NCBI GenBank assembly: GCA_014860845.1
Contig: JACZIY010000132.1
Coordinates: 1-8,673 of the forward strand
Length of the DNA: 8,673 bases
Direction: 5' to 3'
DNA from: Anaerolineaceae bacterium
GTDB lineage: Bacteria > Chloroflexota > Anaerolineae > Anaerolineales > Anaerolineaceae
The notes under the pieces are model-generated. The model had not been told where the DNA came from and searched no databases. It saw nothing but the letters and a program-made list of their open reading frames with translations. This document shows positions 1-6,386 of the stretch, piece after piece; within the stretch, counting starts at the first letter, position 1, and each line of letters starts with the position of its first letter. A program made the position numbers and the translations under genes.

Positions 1-1
1 T

Positions 2-30
2 TTGACATTAATTGTCCGAATTGCTAAAAT
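2..30 (+). promoter_or_regulatory. Sigma-70-type promoter, -35 TTGACA / extended -10
   Basis: A perfect TTGACA at 2-7 is followed after 17 bases by TAAAAT at 25-30. The bases TGC just before it (22-24) make an extended -10. Transcription would start near 37 and read into the frame beginning at 56. The match is seen directly; activity is inferred. In AT-rich DNA chance matches are common, but consensus -35, optimal spacing and extended -10 together are a good combination. Confidence 0.5.
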
Positions 31-55
31 AAGTTTTACTAAATAATTTATAAAG

Positions 56-292
56 TTGAACATTTATAAAGACCAACATTTCGAATCAAAAGCTTTCTTG
101 AAAAAAGGAGATCGGGATGAATATTTCTATATTTTTGTCACCTGTGAACCGGACTTTGAAATTGATGGTCGATTAAGAGGTTTATTTGCAGGAGGAGATT
201 TGAAAATGAATTTGGAACAATATCCATCCAGCGAGAAAGGTGCCTTGATAAACGAACAATTAGGGGTTTCACGGCAGTTGTATTTGCCTTAA
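56..292 (+). CDS. Short hypothetical protein, possibly a gene remnant
   Basis: I do not recognise this 78-residue reading frame with certainty. It starts with TTG at 56, with no convincing Shine-Dalgarno sequence in front; a second in-frame TTG lies at 98 and the first in-frame ATG only near 206. The predicted protein is soluble and charged, without signal peptide, membrane helix or cysteine cluster apart from a single Cys. The middle (DEYFYIFV, then PDFEIDGRLRG) alternates like beta strands and loosely recalls the C-terminal part of phage- or restriction-associated hypothetical proteins, which would make it the tail of a longer, decayed gene; that is weak inference. In favour of a real gene are the good promoter at 2-30 and the absence of any other gene here. 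It is followed by 92 bases of AT-rich sequence before the propeller gene. Coding status is uncertain. Confidence 0.35.
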   Translation: MNIYKDQHFESKAFLKKGDRDEYFYIFVTCEPDFEIDGRLRGLFAGGDLKMNLEQYPSSEKGALINEQLGVSRQLYLP

Positions 293-384
293 ATCATATA
301 TAAATAAATCTGTTAAGGAATAAAATTAAAAACATCAAAATTAATTTAAGAATTTCGTGAATAAGACCAGAAAGGAAATAAAAT

Positions 385-1500
385 ATGAGCAGCGTTCGTG
401 TTTTGGTCGGCACAAGGAAAGGTGCATTTATTTTTACCTCTGATTTTAACAGAGAAAAATGGGACATTAAAGCCCCATTTTTCGCTGGTTTGGAGATCTA
501 TCATATCAAGGGATCAAGTGTTGACCCGCAACGAATTTATGCCTCACAGGCTAGTGATTGGTTTGGCCAGGTTAATCATCGATCGAGCGACGGGGGTGAA
601 ACCTGGGAAACGATCGGTAATAAATTTGATTACGAAGGTGAAGTTGGAACCCATCAGGATTTTAATGGTGAACAGATCCCCTGGAAATTCAGAAGAATTT
701 GGGCTTTTGAACCATCACCCACTGAGAAAGATACGGTCTTTGCAGGCGCGGAAGATGCAGCCTTATTCAAATCCACGGATGGGGGTTTGAACTGGCATGA
801 GTTACCAGGATTACGGAAAATTCACTCAAATATGTGGATGCCAGGTGCAGGTGGAATGGGGTTGCATACGATTTTGATAAATCCCATAAACCCTGATCAG
901 ATTTTTGTAGCGATCTCAGCTGCAGGTGTTTTCCGCACAAATGATGGCGGTTTGACCTGGAGTGGCATAAACCATGGACTGAAATCTGAATATGAATTGC
1001 CCAATCCGGAGGCAGAAGTTGGTCATTGTGTCCATAGTATCACCATGCATCCTTCCAATCCGAATGTATTGTTCATGCAAAAGCATTGGGATGTCATGCG
1101 CAGTAATAATGCTGGTGATGATTGGTATGAGGTGAGTGATAATTTGCCAAGTGATTTTGGTTTTCCAATTGCTGTGCATGCCCATGAACCTGAAACTGTC
1201 TATGTAATTCCGATCAAGAGTGATTTGGAACACTATCCTCCAGAAGGTAAGCTCAGGGTTTACCGTAGTCGATCGGGTGGAAATGGTTGGGAAGAGTTAA
1301 CCAAAGGTTTGCCTCAAGAAAATTGTTATGTGAATGTGTTACGAAGTGCCATGGCAGTTGATACGCTCGATTCTTGTGGTGTTTATTTTGGCACAACCGG
1401 TGGACAGTTATACATGTCTCCAGATTCAGGTGAGACCTGGCAGACGGTTGCCCTGAATTTACCAGCCGTGTTATCTGTTGAGGTGCAGGCACTAGCATGA
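385..1500 (+). CDS. BNR/Asp-box beta-propeller protein (sialidase-like fold, function unknown)
   Basis: This 371-residue protein has six Asp-box motifs of the S-x-D-G-G-x-x-W type ending at Trp74, 137, 192, 247, 302 and 352. Spacings are 63, 55, 55, 55 and 50 residues, which is the signature of a beta-propeller with one box per blade. A degenerate seventh box may sit at residues 19-26 (SD...W). The fourth and fifth boxes are eroded (NNAG, RSGG). There is no signal peptide or membrane helix, so the protein should be cytoplasmic. The Arg-Ile-Pro motif of true sialidases is absent, so an automatic 'exo-alpha-sialidase' name would mislead; WD40/YVTN/BNR-like repeat protein is safer. The ATG at 385 is supported by AAAGGA at 371-376. 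The stop overlaps the start of the MoaD-like gene by four bases, so the two products are probably made together. From memory, this N-terminus ([10 protein letters not shown]) is typical of a widespread family encoded next to MoaD-like proteins. Confidence 0.85.
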   Translation: MSSVRVLVGTRKGAFIFTSDFNREKWDIKAPFFAGLEIYHIKGSSVDPQRIYASQASDWFGQVNHRSSDGGETWETIGNKFDYEGEVGTHQDFNGEQIPWKFRRIWAFEPSPTEKDTVFAGAEDAALFKSTDGGLNWHELPGLRKIHSNMWMPGAGGMGLHTILINPINPDQIFVAISAAGVFRTNDGGLTWSGINHGLKSEYELPNPEAEVGHCVHSITMHPSNPNVLFMQKHWDVMRSNNAGDDWYEVSDNLPSDFGFPIAVHAHEPETVYVIPIKSDLEHYPPEGKLRVYRSRSGGNGWEELTKGLPQENCYVNVLRSAMAVDTLDSCGVYFGTTGGQLYMSPDSGETWQTVALNLPAVLSVEVQALA

Positions 1501-1793
1501 TTCGAGTCATATTGCCGACGTATTTACAAAGGCTTGCCAATGTGGGTCGGGAAGTTCAACTTGAGCTGGATGGAGATGTCACTTTCTTAAAATTATTGGA
1601 TGTTATCGAAGATAAATATCCAATGTTGAAGGGTACCATTCGGGATCATGTTACCAAAGAACGCAGAGCTTATTTGCGTTTCTTTGCCTGTGGTCAGGAT
1701 TTATCACACCTTGCGCTGGAAATGTCATTACCACAGGATGTTGTGAATGGAAAAGAGCCATTTCGGATTGTAGGTGCCATGTCAGGTGGTTAA
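1497..1793 (+). CDS. MoaD/ThiS-family ubiquitin-fold protein with C-terminal Gly-Gly
   Basis: This 98-residue protein has the MoaD/ThiS layout: a short beta strand with [11 protein letters not shown], a Thr-initiated helix ([14 protein letters not shown], residues 29-42), a central RFFACG strand region (61-66) and an exposed C-terminus ending in Gly97-Gly98. In known members the C-terminal Gly is adenylated by an E1-like enzyme and then carries sulfur as a thiocarboxylate or joins a partner protein. The terminal GG is intact here, so such chemistry is possible. The ATG lies inside the ATGA overlap with the propeller gene, with GAGGTG at 1480-1485, implying translational coupling. No moaE, moeB, thiF or other molybdopterin or thiamine gene lies nearby, so molybdopterin synthesis is not indicated and the natural partner may be the propeller protein. 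I leave the gene symbol empty because this is not canonical moaD. Confidence 0.82.
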   Translation: MIRVILPTYLQRLANVGREVQLELDGDVTFLKLLDVIEDKYPMLKGTIRDHVTKERRAYLRFFACGQDLSHLALEMSLPQDVVNGKEPFRIVGAMSGG

Positions 1794-1829
1794 TGCACAG
1801 AAATTCTTTGTTCGTATAGGTATAAGATT

Positions 1830-1865
1830 CATCCTTTCCTCTCCTCATGGGAAAGGGTGTTTTTT
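1830..1865 (+). terminator. Intrinsic terminator after the propeller/MoaD-like pair
   Basis: A ten-base-pair stem forms between 1830-1839 (CATCCTTTCC) and 1850-1859 (GGAAAGGGTG) with one T-G wobble, closing a ten-base loop. It is followed at once by six T residues (1860-1865). This is a textbook rho-independent terminator, 37 bases after the MoaD-like stop codon, and it separates that operon from the trehalose genes. Confidence 0.8.
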
Positions 1866-2113
1866 GGGTATGTTATAATGGTCTGCAGCAATCAGAAAGA
1901 ACCAAGGGGATTTATTGGTTGAGTCTTGTTTATGGTTTCACCTTCCATTTTATAATAAATCGGATTTATCAATTATCCTCATTCAAACAGGAATTGAACA
2001 AGAGAGATAACAAATTCCATTTGTTGACAATATTTGCTTTAGAAACGATCAATTTATCTAAGTTAGTTAACAATTTTGCCTGAATGGATTGCTCGAGATA
2101 ATAGGAGAAAAAA
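1866..2113 (+). other. AT-rich non-coding leader upstream of otsA
   Basis: The stretch between the terminator and otsA holds no convincing gene; a 78-codon frame at 1847-2083 starts inside the terminator and lacks a ribosome binding site. It contains several promoter-like sequences: an extended -10 at 1871-1879; TTGTTT (1926-1931) with TATAAT (1951-1956) at a long 19-base spacing; and an isolated TTGACA at 2024-2029 without a good -10. Two small hairpins are possible: 1900-1905 with 1915-1920 (AACCAA/TTGGTT, nine-base loop) and 1990-1995 with 2013-2018 (GGAATT/AATTCC). I see no match to a known riboswitch class. Confidence 0.5.
1871..1879 (+). promoter_or_regulatory. Candidate otsAB promoter (extended -10, TGTTATAAT)
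   Basis: A perfect TATAAT at 1874-1879 is preceded by TGT, giving an extended -10 element that can work with a poor -35; no good -35 is visible about 17 bases upstream. The position directly behind the terminator fits a fresh promoter for the trehalose operon. It would give a leader of about 228 bases. The TATAAT at 1951-1956 is a competing candidate. Confidence 0.4.
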
Positions 2114-3613
2114 ATGGAATTGAAAAATTCTTTACAAACAGATCGATTTTCTGAGATCATCATTGTATCCAATCGAGGACCAGTTACTATTACCAAAGAT
2201 GATCAGGGGAATACCACCTATAAACGTGGGAGTGGGGGATTGGTGACTGCTCTGACAGGACTGGCACATTACACAAAATTGACGTGGGTTGCCTGTGCCA
2301 TGAGTTCTGAAGATGCAGAATGGAAACATGGTCAGATATGTCTGGATGATAATGATTGTAACCTGAGTGTTCGCTTCATAAATCCAGATCCAGAAGCATA
2401 TGATGGATATTACAACCAAATTTCTAATCCATTGTTATGGTTTTTACAGCACTCTATGTGGGATGTCCCTCGATCGCCTGTTATTGATCACCATACCTGG
2501 AAGGCTTGGGACACTGGCTATCAGGTAGTGAATCGCCAGTTTGCCAAAGAAATAGCTGATTTGGTGAAGCAGAAGAATAAACCTGTCCTCATCATGTTGC
2601 AGGATTACCACCTATATTTAACTGCGAGGTATCTCAAAAAATATTTACGAGGTCAGGACGTGACCATATCACTTTTTGTGCACATTCCATGGCCGGGTCC
2701 TGAATATTGGGGAATTTTACCAACCAGAATGCGGTATGAAATTCTGGATGGGTTGGCTGCTGTTGATTTGATGGGATTTCAGACTAGTGAAGATGGTTTA
2801 AATTTTATTCGAACCTGTGAGAATTACTTGCCAAAAGCGGTTGTCAAGTATCGCAATCGCAGGGTTCGATACCGTAGTCATGATACATTTATTCGTGATT
2901 TTCCCATATCCATCGATGTTGGTGCATTAGAATTGACAGCAGAATCTGCTGAAGTAGGAGTGTACCAAGAAGAAATTGCCAGGCAAGTCAATGGTCAAAA
3001 AATGATTTTACGAGTAGATCGACTTGAACCCAGCAAGAATATACTGAGGGGATTTCAGGCGTATGAATCTTTGTTGGAAATGCATCCGGAATATCGTGGA
3101 AAAGTAATATTCATGGCTTACTTGATTCCTTCCAGAGTTGGTGTGGAAGAATATCAAACTTATCTGGATGATATTATGGTGTCGGTTGGCAGAATCAATG
3201 CAAATTATGGCAGTAGTGATTGGGAACCTGTGAGATTGCTGGTTGGTGAGAATTATCCAAGAGCTGTGGCCGCAATGAAAATGTATGATGTTTTATTGGT
3301 CAATTCCATTGCGGATGGAATGAACCTGGTAGCAAAGGAAGGGCCTATTGTAAATCAAAAAGACGGTGTCTTAATCCTATCCGAACGGGCTGGAGCTCGT
3401 CAACAATTGGGAAATGGAGCGTTGGTTATTTCGCCTGTTGATATTTTTGACACCCAAAAAGCATTGCATCATGCGCTAAGTATGAATATTGAAAAAAGGC
3501 AAGAAAAGGTGGCGTTTCTCAGGAAAACTGTGCGGGAAGAAGATATCAATTACTGGCTTAAATCACAGATGGATGTGGTGAATTCAATTAAAGAAAAAGG
3601 AAAGAAAAAATGA
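2114..3613 (+). CDS. otsA: Trehalose-6-phosphate synthase (GT20)
   Basis: This enzyme transfers glucose from a nucleotide sugar (usually UDP-glucose) to glucose-6-phosphate to make trehalose-6-phosphate in the cytoplasm. The 499 residues align along their whole length with family GT20: SNRGPV with Arg21, SGGL at 40-43, Tyr100 and Trp109, QDYH with Asp164, VHIPWP with His190, VDRLEPSKN with Arg303 and Lys308, PSR with Arg341, and DGMNLVAKE with Asp401, Asn404 and Glu409. These correspond to the catalytic and substrate-binding residues known from E. coli OtsA (Arg9, Gly22, Tyr76, Trp85, Asp130, His154, Arg262, Lys267, Arg300, Asp361), so the active site looks intact. The E. coli-type DYSKG is replaced by EPSKN, a variant I associate with actinobacterial and chloroflexal homologues and with the clade near pseudoglycosyltransferases such as VldE. 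The adjacent otsB argues for trehalose. The start is supported by AGGAG at 2103-2107, six bases before the ATG. Confidence 0.9.
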   Translation: MELKNSLQTDRFSEIIIVSNRGPVTITKDDQGNTTYKRGSGGLVTALTGLAHYTKLTWVACAMSSEDAEWKHGQICLDDNDCNLSVRFINPDPEAYDGYYNQISNPLLWFLQHSMWDVPRSPVIDHHTWKAWDTGYQVVNRQFAKEIADLVKQKNKPVLIMLQDYHLYLTARYLKKYLRGQDVTISLFVHIPWPGPEYWGILPTRMRYEILDGLAAVDLMGFQTSEDGLNFIRTCENYLPKAVVKYRNRRVRYRSHDTFIRDFPISIDVGALELTAESAEVGVYQEEIARQVNGQKMILRVDRLEPSKNILRGFQAYESLLEMHPEYRGKVIFMAYLIPSRVGVEEYQTYLDDIMVSVGRINANYGSSDWEPVRLLVGENYPRAVAAMKMYDVLLVNSIADGMNLVAKEGPIVNQKDGVLILSERAGARQQLGNGALVISPVDIFDTQKALHHALSMNIEKRQEKVAFLRKTVREEDINYWLKSQMDVVNSIKEKGKKK

Positions 3614-3648
3614 AAGAAATTTATTTTGAAAGCAATATTAAAAGGTAG
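3610..3648 (+). CDS. 12-codon mini reading frame between otsA and otsB
   Basis: An ATG at 3610 lies inside the ATGA overlap with the otsA stop. It opens a frame of 12 codons (MKEIYFESNIKR) that ends with TAG at 3646-3648, one base before the otsB ATG at 3650. It has a better ribosome binding site (AAAAGGA at 3595-3601, eight bases away) than otsB. It may couple otsB translation to otsA by termination-reinitiation, or be the true otsB N-terminus separated by a one-base frameshift or sequencing error. The peptide itself resembles nothing I know. Confidence 0.35.
   Translation: MKEIYFESNIKR
3641..3645 (+). promoter_or_regulatory. Ribosome binding site deciding the otsB start
   Basis: AAAGG sits four bases before ATG 3650, a short but usable spacing. 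The alternative TTG at 3626 has only a weak GAAAG-like sequence in front. The site overlaps the end of the 12-codon frame, so ribosomes finishing that frame would stop on top of it. Confidence 0.45.
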
Positions 3649-3649
3649 C

Positions 3650-4423
3650 ATGAACGACAGTCCATCTTTACAAAAATTATTGAAAAAATATCAAAAAGAG
3701 CGAGCCTTCCTCTTTCTAGATTATGATGGAACTTTAGCGAAGTTTGCGCCCAATCCAGATGTGGTTTTGCCGGATACTGAATTAATCGAAATTCTCAGTG
3801 AAATTAATCACCAAAAAAATTTCAGGTTAGCGATCATCAGTGGTAGAAGATTGGATCATATTCGAGCGTTAGTACCTATCGCAGGAATTTGGCTTGCTGG
3901 AAGTTATGGATTGGAAATGGTTGATCCCAGAGGAAATGAAATCCATTTATTGGAATTTGAAAACCTGAGACCGGGATTGGAGGAAATCAAACCTATTTGG
4001 CGGGAGTTAATTAATCGAAGAGAAGGATTTTACCTTGAGGACAAAGGTTGGTCTCTGGCGATTCATGCCAATGGGACTGATAAGCATGAAGTAAATTTCA
4101 TATTGGAACAAGCCCAATTAATAGATGTCCCAGAAGGATTTCACCTGAAATCTACCCATAACTTTATAGAAATTTGCCCACCAAAAGCCGAAAAGGGTGT
4201 TGCAGTTGAATTTATTTTAGATTCTGAAAAATTTAATGGGGCCTTACCGATTTTTATTGGGGATGACCCACGTGATGAGGATGCATTTATTCAAGTTCAA
4301 TCGATCGGTGGTGTAGGAATCATCGTTACTGAAAAAGATCGTGAAACAAAAGCAATTTACGCTTTGAAAAAACCAGAACAGGTCAGAAAGTGGTTATTGG
4401 AAGCCAGCCAGGTAAACCTGTAA
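3650..4423 (+). CDS. otsB: Trehalose-6-phosphate phosphatase (HAD family)
   Basis: The product removes phosphate from trehalose-6-phosphate to release trehalose, completing the pathway begun by OtsA. From ATG 3650 it has 257 residues, a usual length for the family. HAD motif I is LDYDGTL, with nucleophile Asp24 and general acid Asp26. Motif II is ISGR with Ser64. The cap region carries AGSYGLE (83-89) and a LEDKGWSLAIHAN segment (129-141) matching the family's substrate-binding E-x-K...H pattern. Motif III is Lys182 in EKGVA, and motif IV is GDDPRDEDAF with Asp205, Asp206 and Asp209. A longer version from TTG 3626 would add eight residues; I prefer the ATG because 23 residues before the nucleophile is normal. 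It lies 36 bases after the otsA stop with the mini frame between. It converges with the response regulator gene. Confidence 0.88.
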   Translation: MNDSPSLQKLLKKYQKERAFLFLDYDGTLAKFAPNPDVVLPDTELIEILSEINHQKNFRLAIISGRRLDHIRALVPIAGIWLAGSYGLEMVDPRGNEIHLLEFENLRPGLEEIKPIWRELINRREGFYLEDKGWSLAIHANGTDKHEVNFILEQAQLIDVPEGFHLKSTHNFIEICPPKAEKGVAVEFILDSEKFNGALPIFIGDDPRDEDAFIQVQSIGGVGIIVTEKDRETKAIYALKKPEQVRKWLLEASQVNL

Positions 4424-4432
4424 ATAAGAAAA

Positions 4433-4450
4433 TTTATTTCTTTAAATAAA
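4433..4450. terminator. Weak AT-only hairpin between convergent operons
   Basis: TTTATTT (4433-4439) pairs with AAATAAA (4444-4450) around a CTTT loop in the 35-base gap between the otsB and response-regulator stop codons. The symmetric arms could act on both strands, but the stem has no G-C pairs and no clean T run follows, so termination here is doubtful. No better candidate exists in the gap. Confidence 0.25.
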
Positions 4451-4458
4451 GTAAGAAT

Positions 4459-5130
4459 TTATTGGTAAAAACAATATCCAATTCCAGATATCGTTTCAAT
4501 CATGGATTGGGTTTCTTCAACCACACCCATTTTTTTCCTTAATCGATGAACCAATTGCCGAAGCAATTCTTTATTACCATTTCCTAACCCCCAAATGCAA
4601 TTTATTAGAATTTGACTGGTGACAACTTGCCCGGCATAACGCATAATGCAATGGATAAACCTGCATTCCGATTCTGAAAGAGAGATGGGTTCCTGGTTGG
4701 GAATTGTTAAAGATTTTTGTTCAAGATCGAGGTAAACTGCCCCGACTTGATAATGATTTTCTTCAAAATCATGACAAGAACGGCGGAGTACAGCGTCGAC
4801 CCTTGCCATCAATTGCCTGGGGCTGAAGGGTTTAGAAATATAATCGTCTGCTCCGACATCGAGTCCATGAATAATATCTTCTTCGCTATCCCGAACAGTT
4901 AAGAAGATGATGGGTGTATCCCAATCCTTTCGGATGGTTTCACAAACACTGAAACCATCCGGAGGTGGAATATTGACATCCAGGAGCATCAGGTCGGGAT
5001 TTTCTTTTTCCCAAAGCGTTAACGCATCTGAGCCTGTGAATGCTTGAACGACCTCAAAACCTTCGCGGACAAACGTGAATGCCAGAATATCTGCTAAAGT
5101 TTTGTCATCTTCTACAATCATTGTTTTCAT
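4459..5130 (-). CDS. OmpR/PhoB-family two-component response regulator
   Basis: The 223-residue protein has an N-terminal receiver domain (about 1-117) and a C-terminal winged-helix DNA-binding domain (about 127-223). Receiver residues are intact: acidic pocket Glu7/Asp8/Asp9, phospho-acceptor Asp51 in LLDVNIP, Thr78, Tyr97 and Lys100 in the ISKPF motif. The effector domain shows the family pattern RQLVHRLRKKM, then ETISGIGYCF at the end. It should become phosphorylated by a histidine kinase and bind promoter DNA. No kinase is present in this window, so its partner is unknown. Its ATG overlaps the stop of the NrfD-like gene by four bases (ATGA) and it has only a weak Shine-Dalgarno (GAGA) of its own, so it appears translationally coupled as the last gene of the redox operon. 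A plausible but unproven role is control of this operon or of related respiratory genes. Confidence 0.88.
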   Translation of the reverse strand: MKTMIVEDDKTLADILAFTFVREGFEVVQAFTGSDALTLWEKENPDLMLLDVNIPPPDGFSVCETIRKDWDTPIIFLTVRDSEEDIIHGLDVGADDYISKPFSPRQLMARVDAVLRRSCHDFEENHYQVGAVYLDLEQKSLTIPNQEPISLSESECRFIHCIMRYAGQVVTSQILINCIWGLGNGNKELLRQLVHRLRKKMGVVEETQSMIETISGIGYCFYQ

Positions 5131-6386
5131 TCTAATCTCGGTACAGGTGAATTGGAAGTAGCCTTTCCTTCGATAATTTGAGAGCTGGTGTAGTTTACAG
5201 TGGAATATGCAGGTTCCAGGTCACCAATTCTTTTGGTATCACCCGATTTCACTTTCTCTTTTTCTTCAGATGAATGTGGAAAAACTGCTAAATATCTCGA
5301 AGCGATAGCGAACACAAATGCACCAATGCTAACCATACCAATGGTGACAAAGATCTCAATCCATGTCGGTGCATATGCGCCGGCTGAAAAGGCAACGAGA
5401 CTTACATTGAATCGATTCAGAAGTAATCCGAATACGACCAATAAGGCAATCGCAAACATCTGCATGGGTTTCCGCCGTACGCCAGGCAATGAGAAGAGAA
5501 CAACAGGTATTATTACGTTTACGAGCATCTCGAACCAGAAAAGAATTGAATATTTATCACCAGTGAAGAGATAAATGCTGTCACCACTGATAATCAATTC
5601 GGTAAATCTGGCGATTGCATATATAGCTAATATAATGGGGATGATTTTGGCTATTTTTGCCAGTAGTTTAGTTTCCAGTTTATGCTTTAGGCCAAAAAAG
5701 CTCCAGGTTGACTCAACAATAACCATTGCTAATCCTGCTGCCATAGCAGATATGAAGAAAAGGATTGGCATGATGCTTGAATACCAGAGTGGGTGAACTC
5801 GATGTGGCATGAGTACAAACAATGTTCCGAGAGATGATTGGTGCATGGTGGAGAGGACGATTCCTAATATCACCAATGGCACAGTGATAGCTCGGATGAT
5901 TTTCAATGGAGCTTTCATGTTGAATCGTTCAAAAACGATTGGAGAAATTTCCAATGCCAATACTGTTGCATAAATCATTACGCACCAGCCAACCTCAAAG
6001 AGAGGTGAATGAATATTCCAGTTGTAGAGCATGTAATAAATTCTATGCGGGAATCCAAGATCAACAGATATGGCAAATGCTGCTAATGCGTAACCTAAAA
6101 ACCCTGTTAAAACCGTCGGACGTAAAATTGGGTAAAACTCTTTTAGGTGTAAAACGTATACAGTACCTGCGACGCAAAATGCTCCTGCGGCAAGAGCGAT
6201 ACCACATAATACATCAAAACTGATCCAAATACCCCAACCACGTCCATCTGTTAATCCAGTTGTTACTCCTAACCCATTAATCCAACGGTACACGACCAGG
6301 ATCAACCCCAGAAGGGATAGAAAACCAAGCATTAAGGTACCAGCACCTAATTGTTGTGATTCTTTGCTATGACTGATTGTTGTCAT
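5127..6386 (-). CDS. NrfD/HybB-family membrane subunit (quinone-interacting)
   Basis: This 419-residue integral membrane protein has about ten hydrophobic helices (near 13-35, 54-79, 89-110, 131-150, 164-187, 203-225, 241-265, 278-300, 308-326 and 342-366). That is the HybB/HmcC-like version rather than the eight-helix PsrC/NrfD form. Conserved-looking segments are WGIWISFDVLCGIALAAGAF (51-70), LALEISP (143-149) and HPLWYSSIMPILFFISAMAAG (198-218). Family members exchange electrons or protons with membrane quinones and pair with a four-cluster Fe-S subunit, which is the next gene upstream. A hydrophilic tail of about 50 residues (370-419) follows the last helix and is longer than I expect for the family. 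I chose ATG 6386 over the TTG at 6410 because GGAGGAG lies seven bases before it. It overlaps the Fe-S gene by 20 bases and the response-regulator gene by four. Confidence 0.88.
   Translation of the reverse strand: MTTISHSKESQQLGAGTLMLGFLSLLGLILVVYRWINGLGVTTGLTDGRGWGIWISFDVLCGIALAAGAFCVAGTVYVLHLKEFYPILRPTVLTGFLGYALAAFAISVDLGFPHRIYYMLYNWNIHSPLFEVGWCVMIYATVLALEISPIVFERFNMKAPLKIIRAITVPLVILGIVLSTMHQSSLGTLFVLMPHRVHPLWYSSIMPILFFISAMAAGLAMVIVESTWSFFGLKHKLETKLLAKIAKIIPIILAIYAIARFTELIISGDSIYLFTGDKYSILFWFEMLVNVIIPVVLFSLPGVRRKPMQMFAIALLVVFGLLLNRFNVSLVAFSAGAYAPTWIEIFVTIGMVSIGAFVFAIASRYLAVFPHSSEEKEKVKSGDTKRIGDLEPAYSTVNYTSSQIIEGKATSNSPVPRLE

Noticed and set aside
916..1540. Minus-strand frames opposite the propeller gene
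   Set aside because: The plus-strand protein has regularly spaced Asp boxes across this interval; the opposite frames show no domain.
1497..1793. Canonical molybdopterin-synthase small subunit (moaD)
   Set aside because: The fold and GG tail fit the superfamily, but no moaE or other molybdenum-cofactor gene is near and the partner is a propeller, so the specific name is not justified.
2024..2029. TTGACA as the -35 of an otsA promoter
   Set aside because: No acceptable -10 hexamer lies 16-18 bases downstream; the best nearby TATCTA is 25 bases away.
1847..2083. 78-codon plus-strand frame between the MoaD-like gene and otsA
   Set aside because: It starts inside the terminator hairpin, has no ribosome binding site, and its composition is that of translated AT-rich non-coding DNA.
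5200..6223. Three plus-strand frames (5200-5574, 5575-5796, 5939-6223)
   Set aside because: All are antisense shadows of the ten-helix NrfD-like gene and have no family features.
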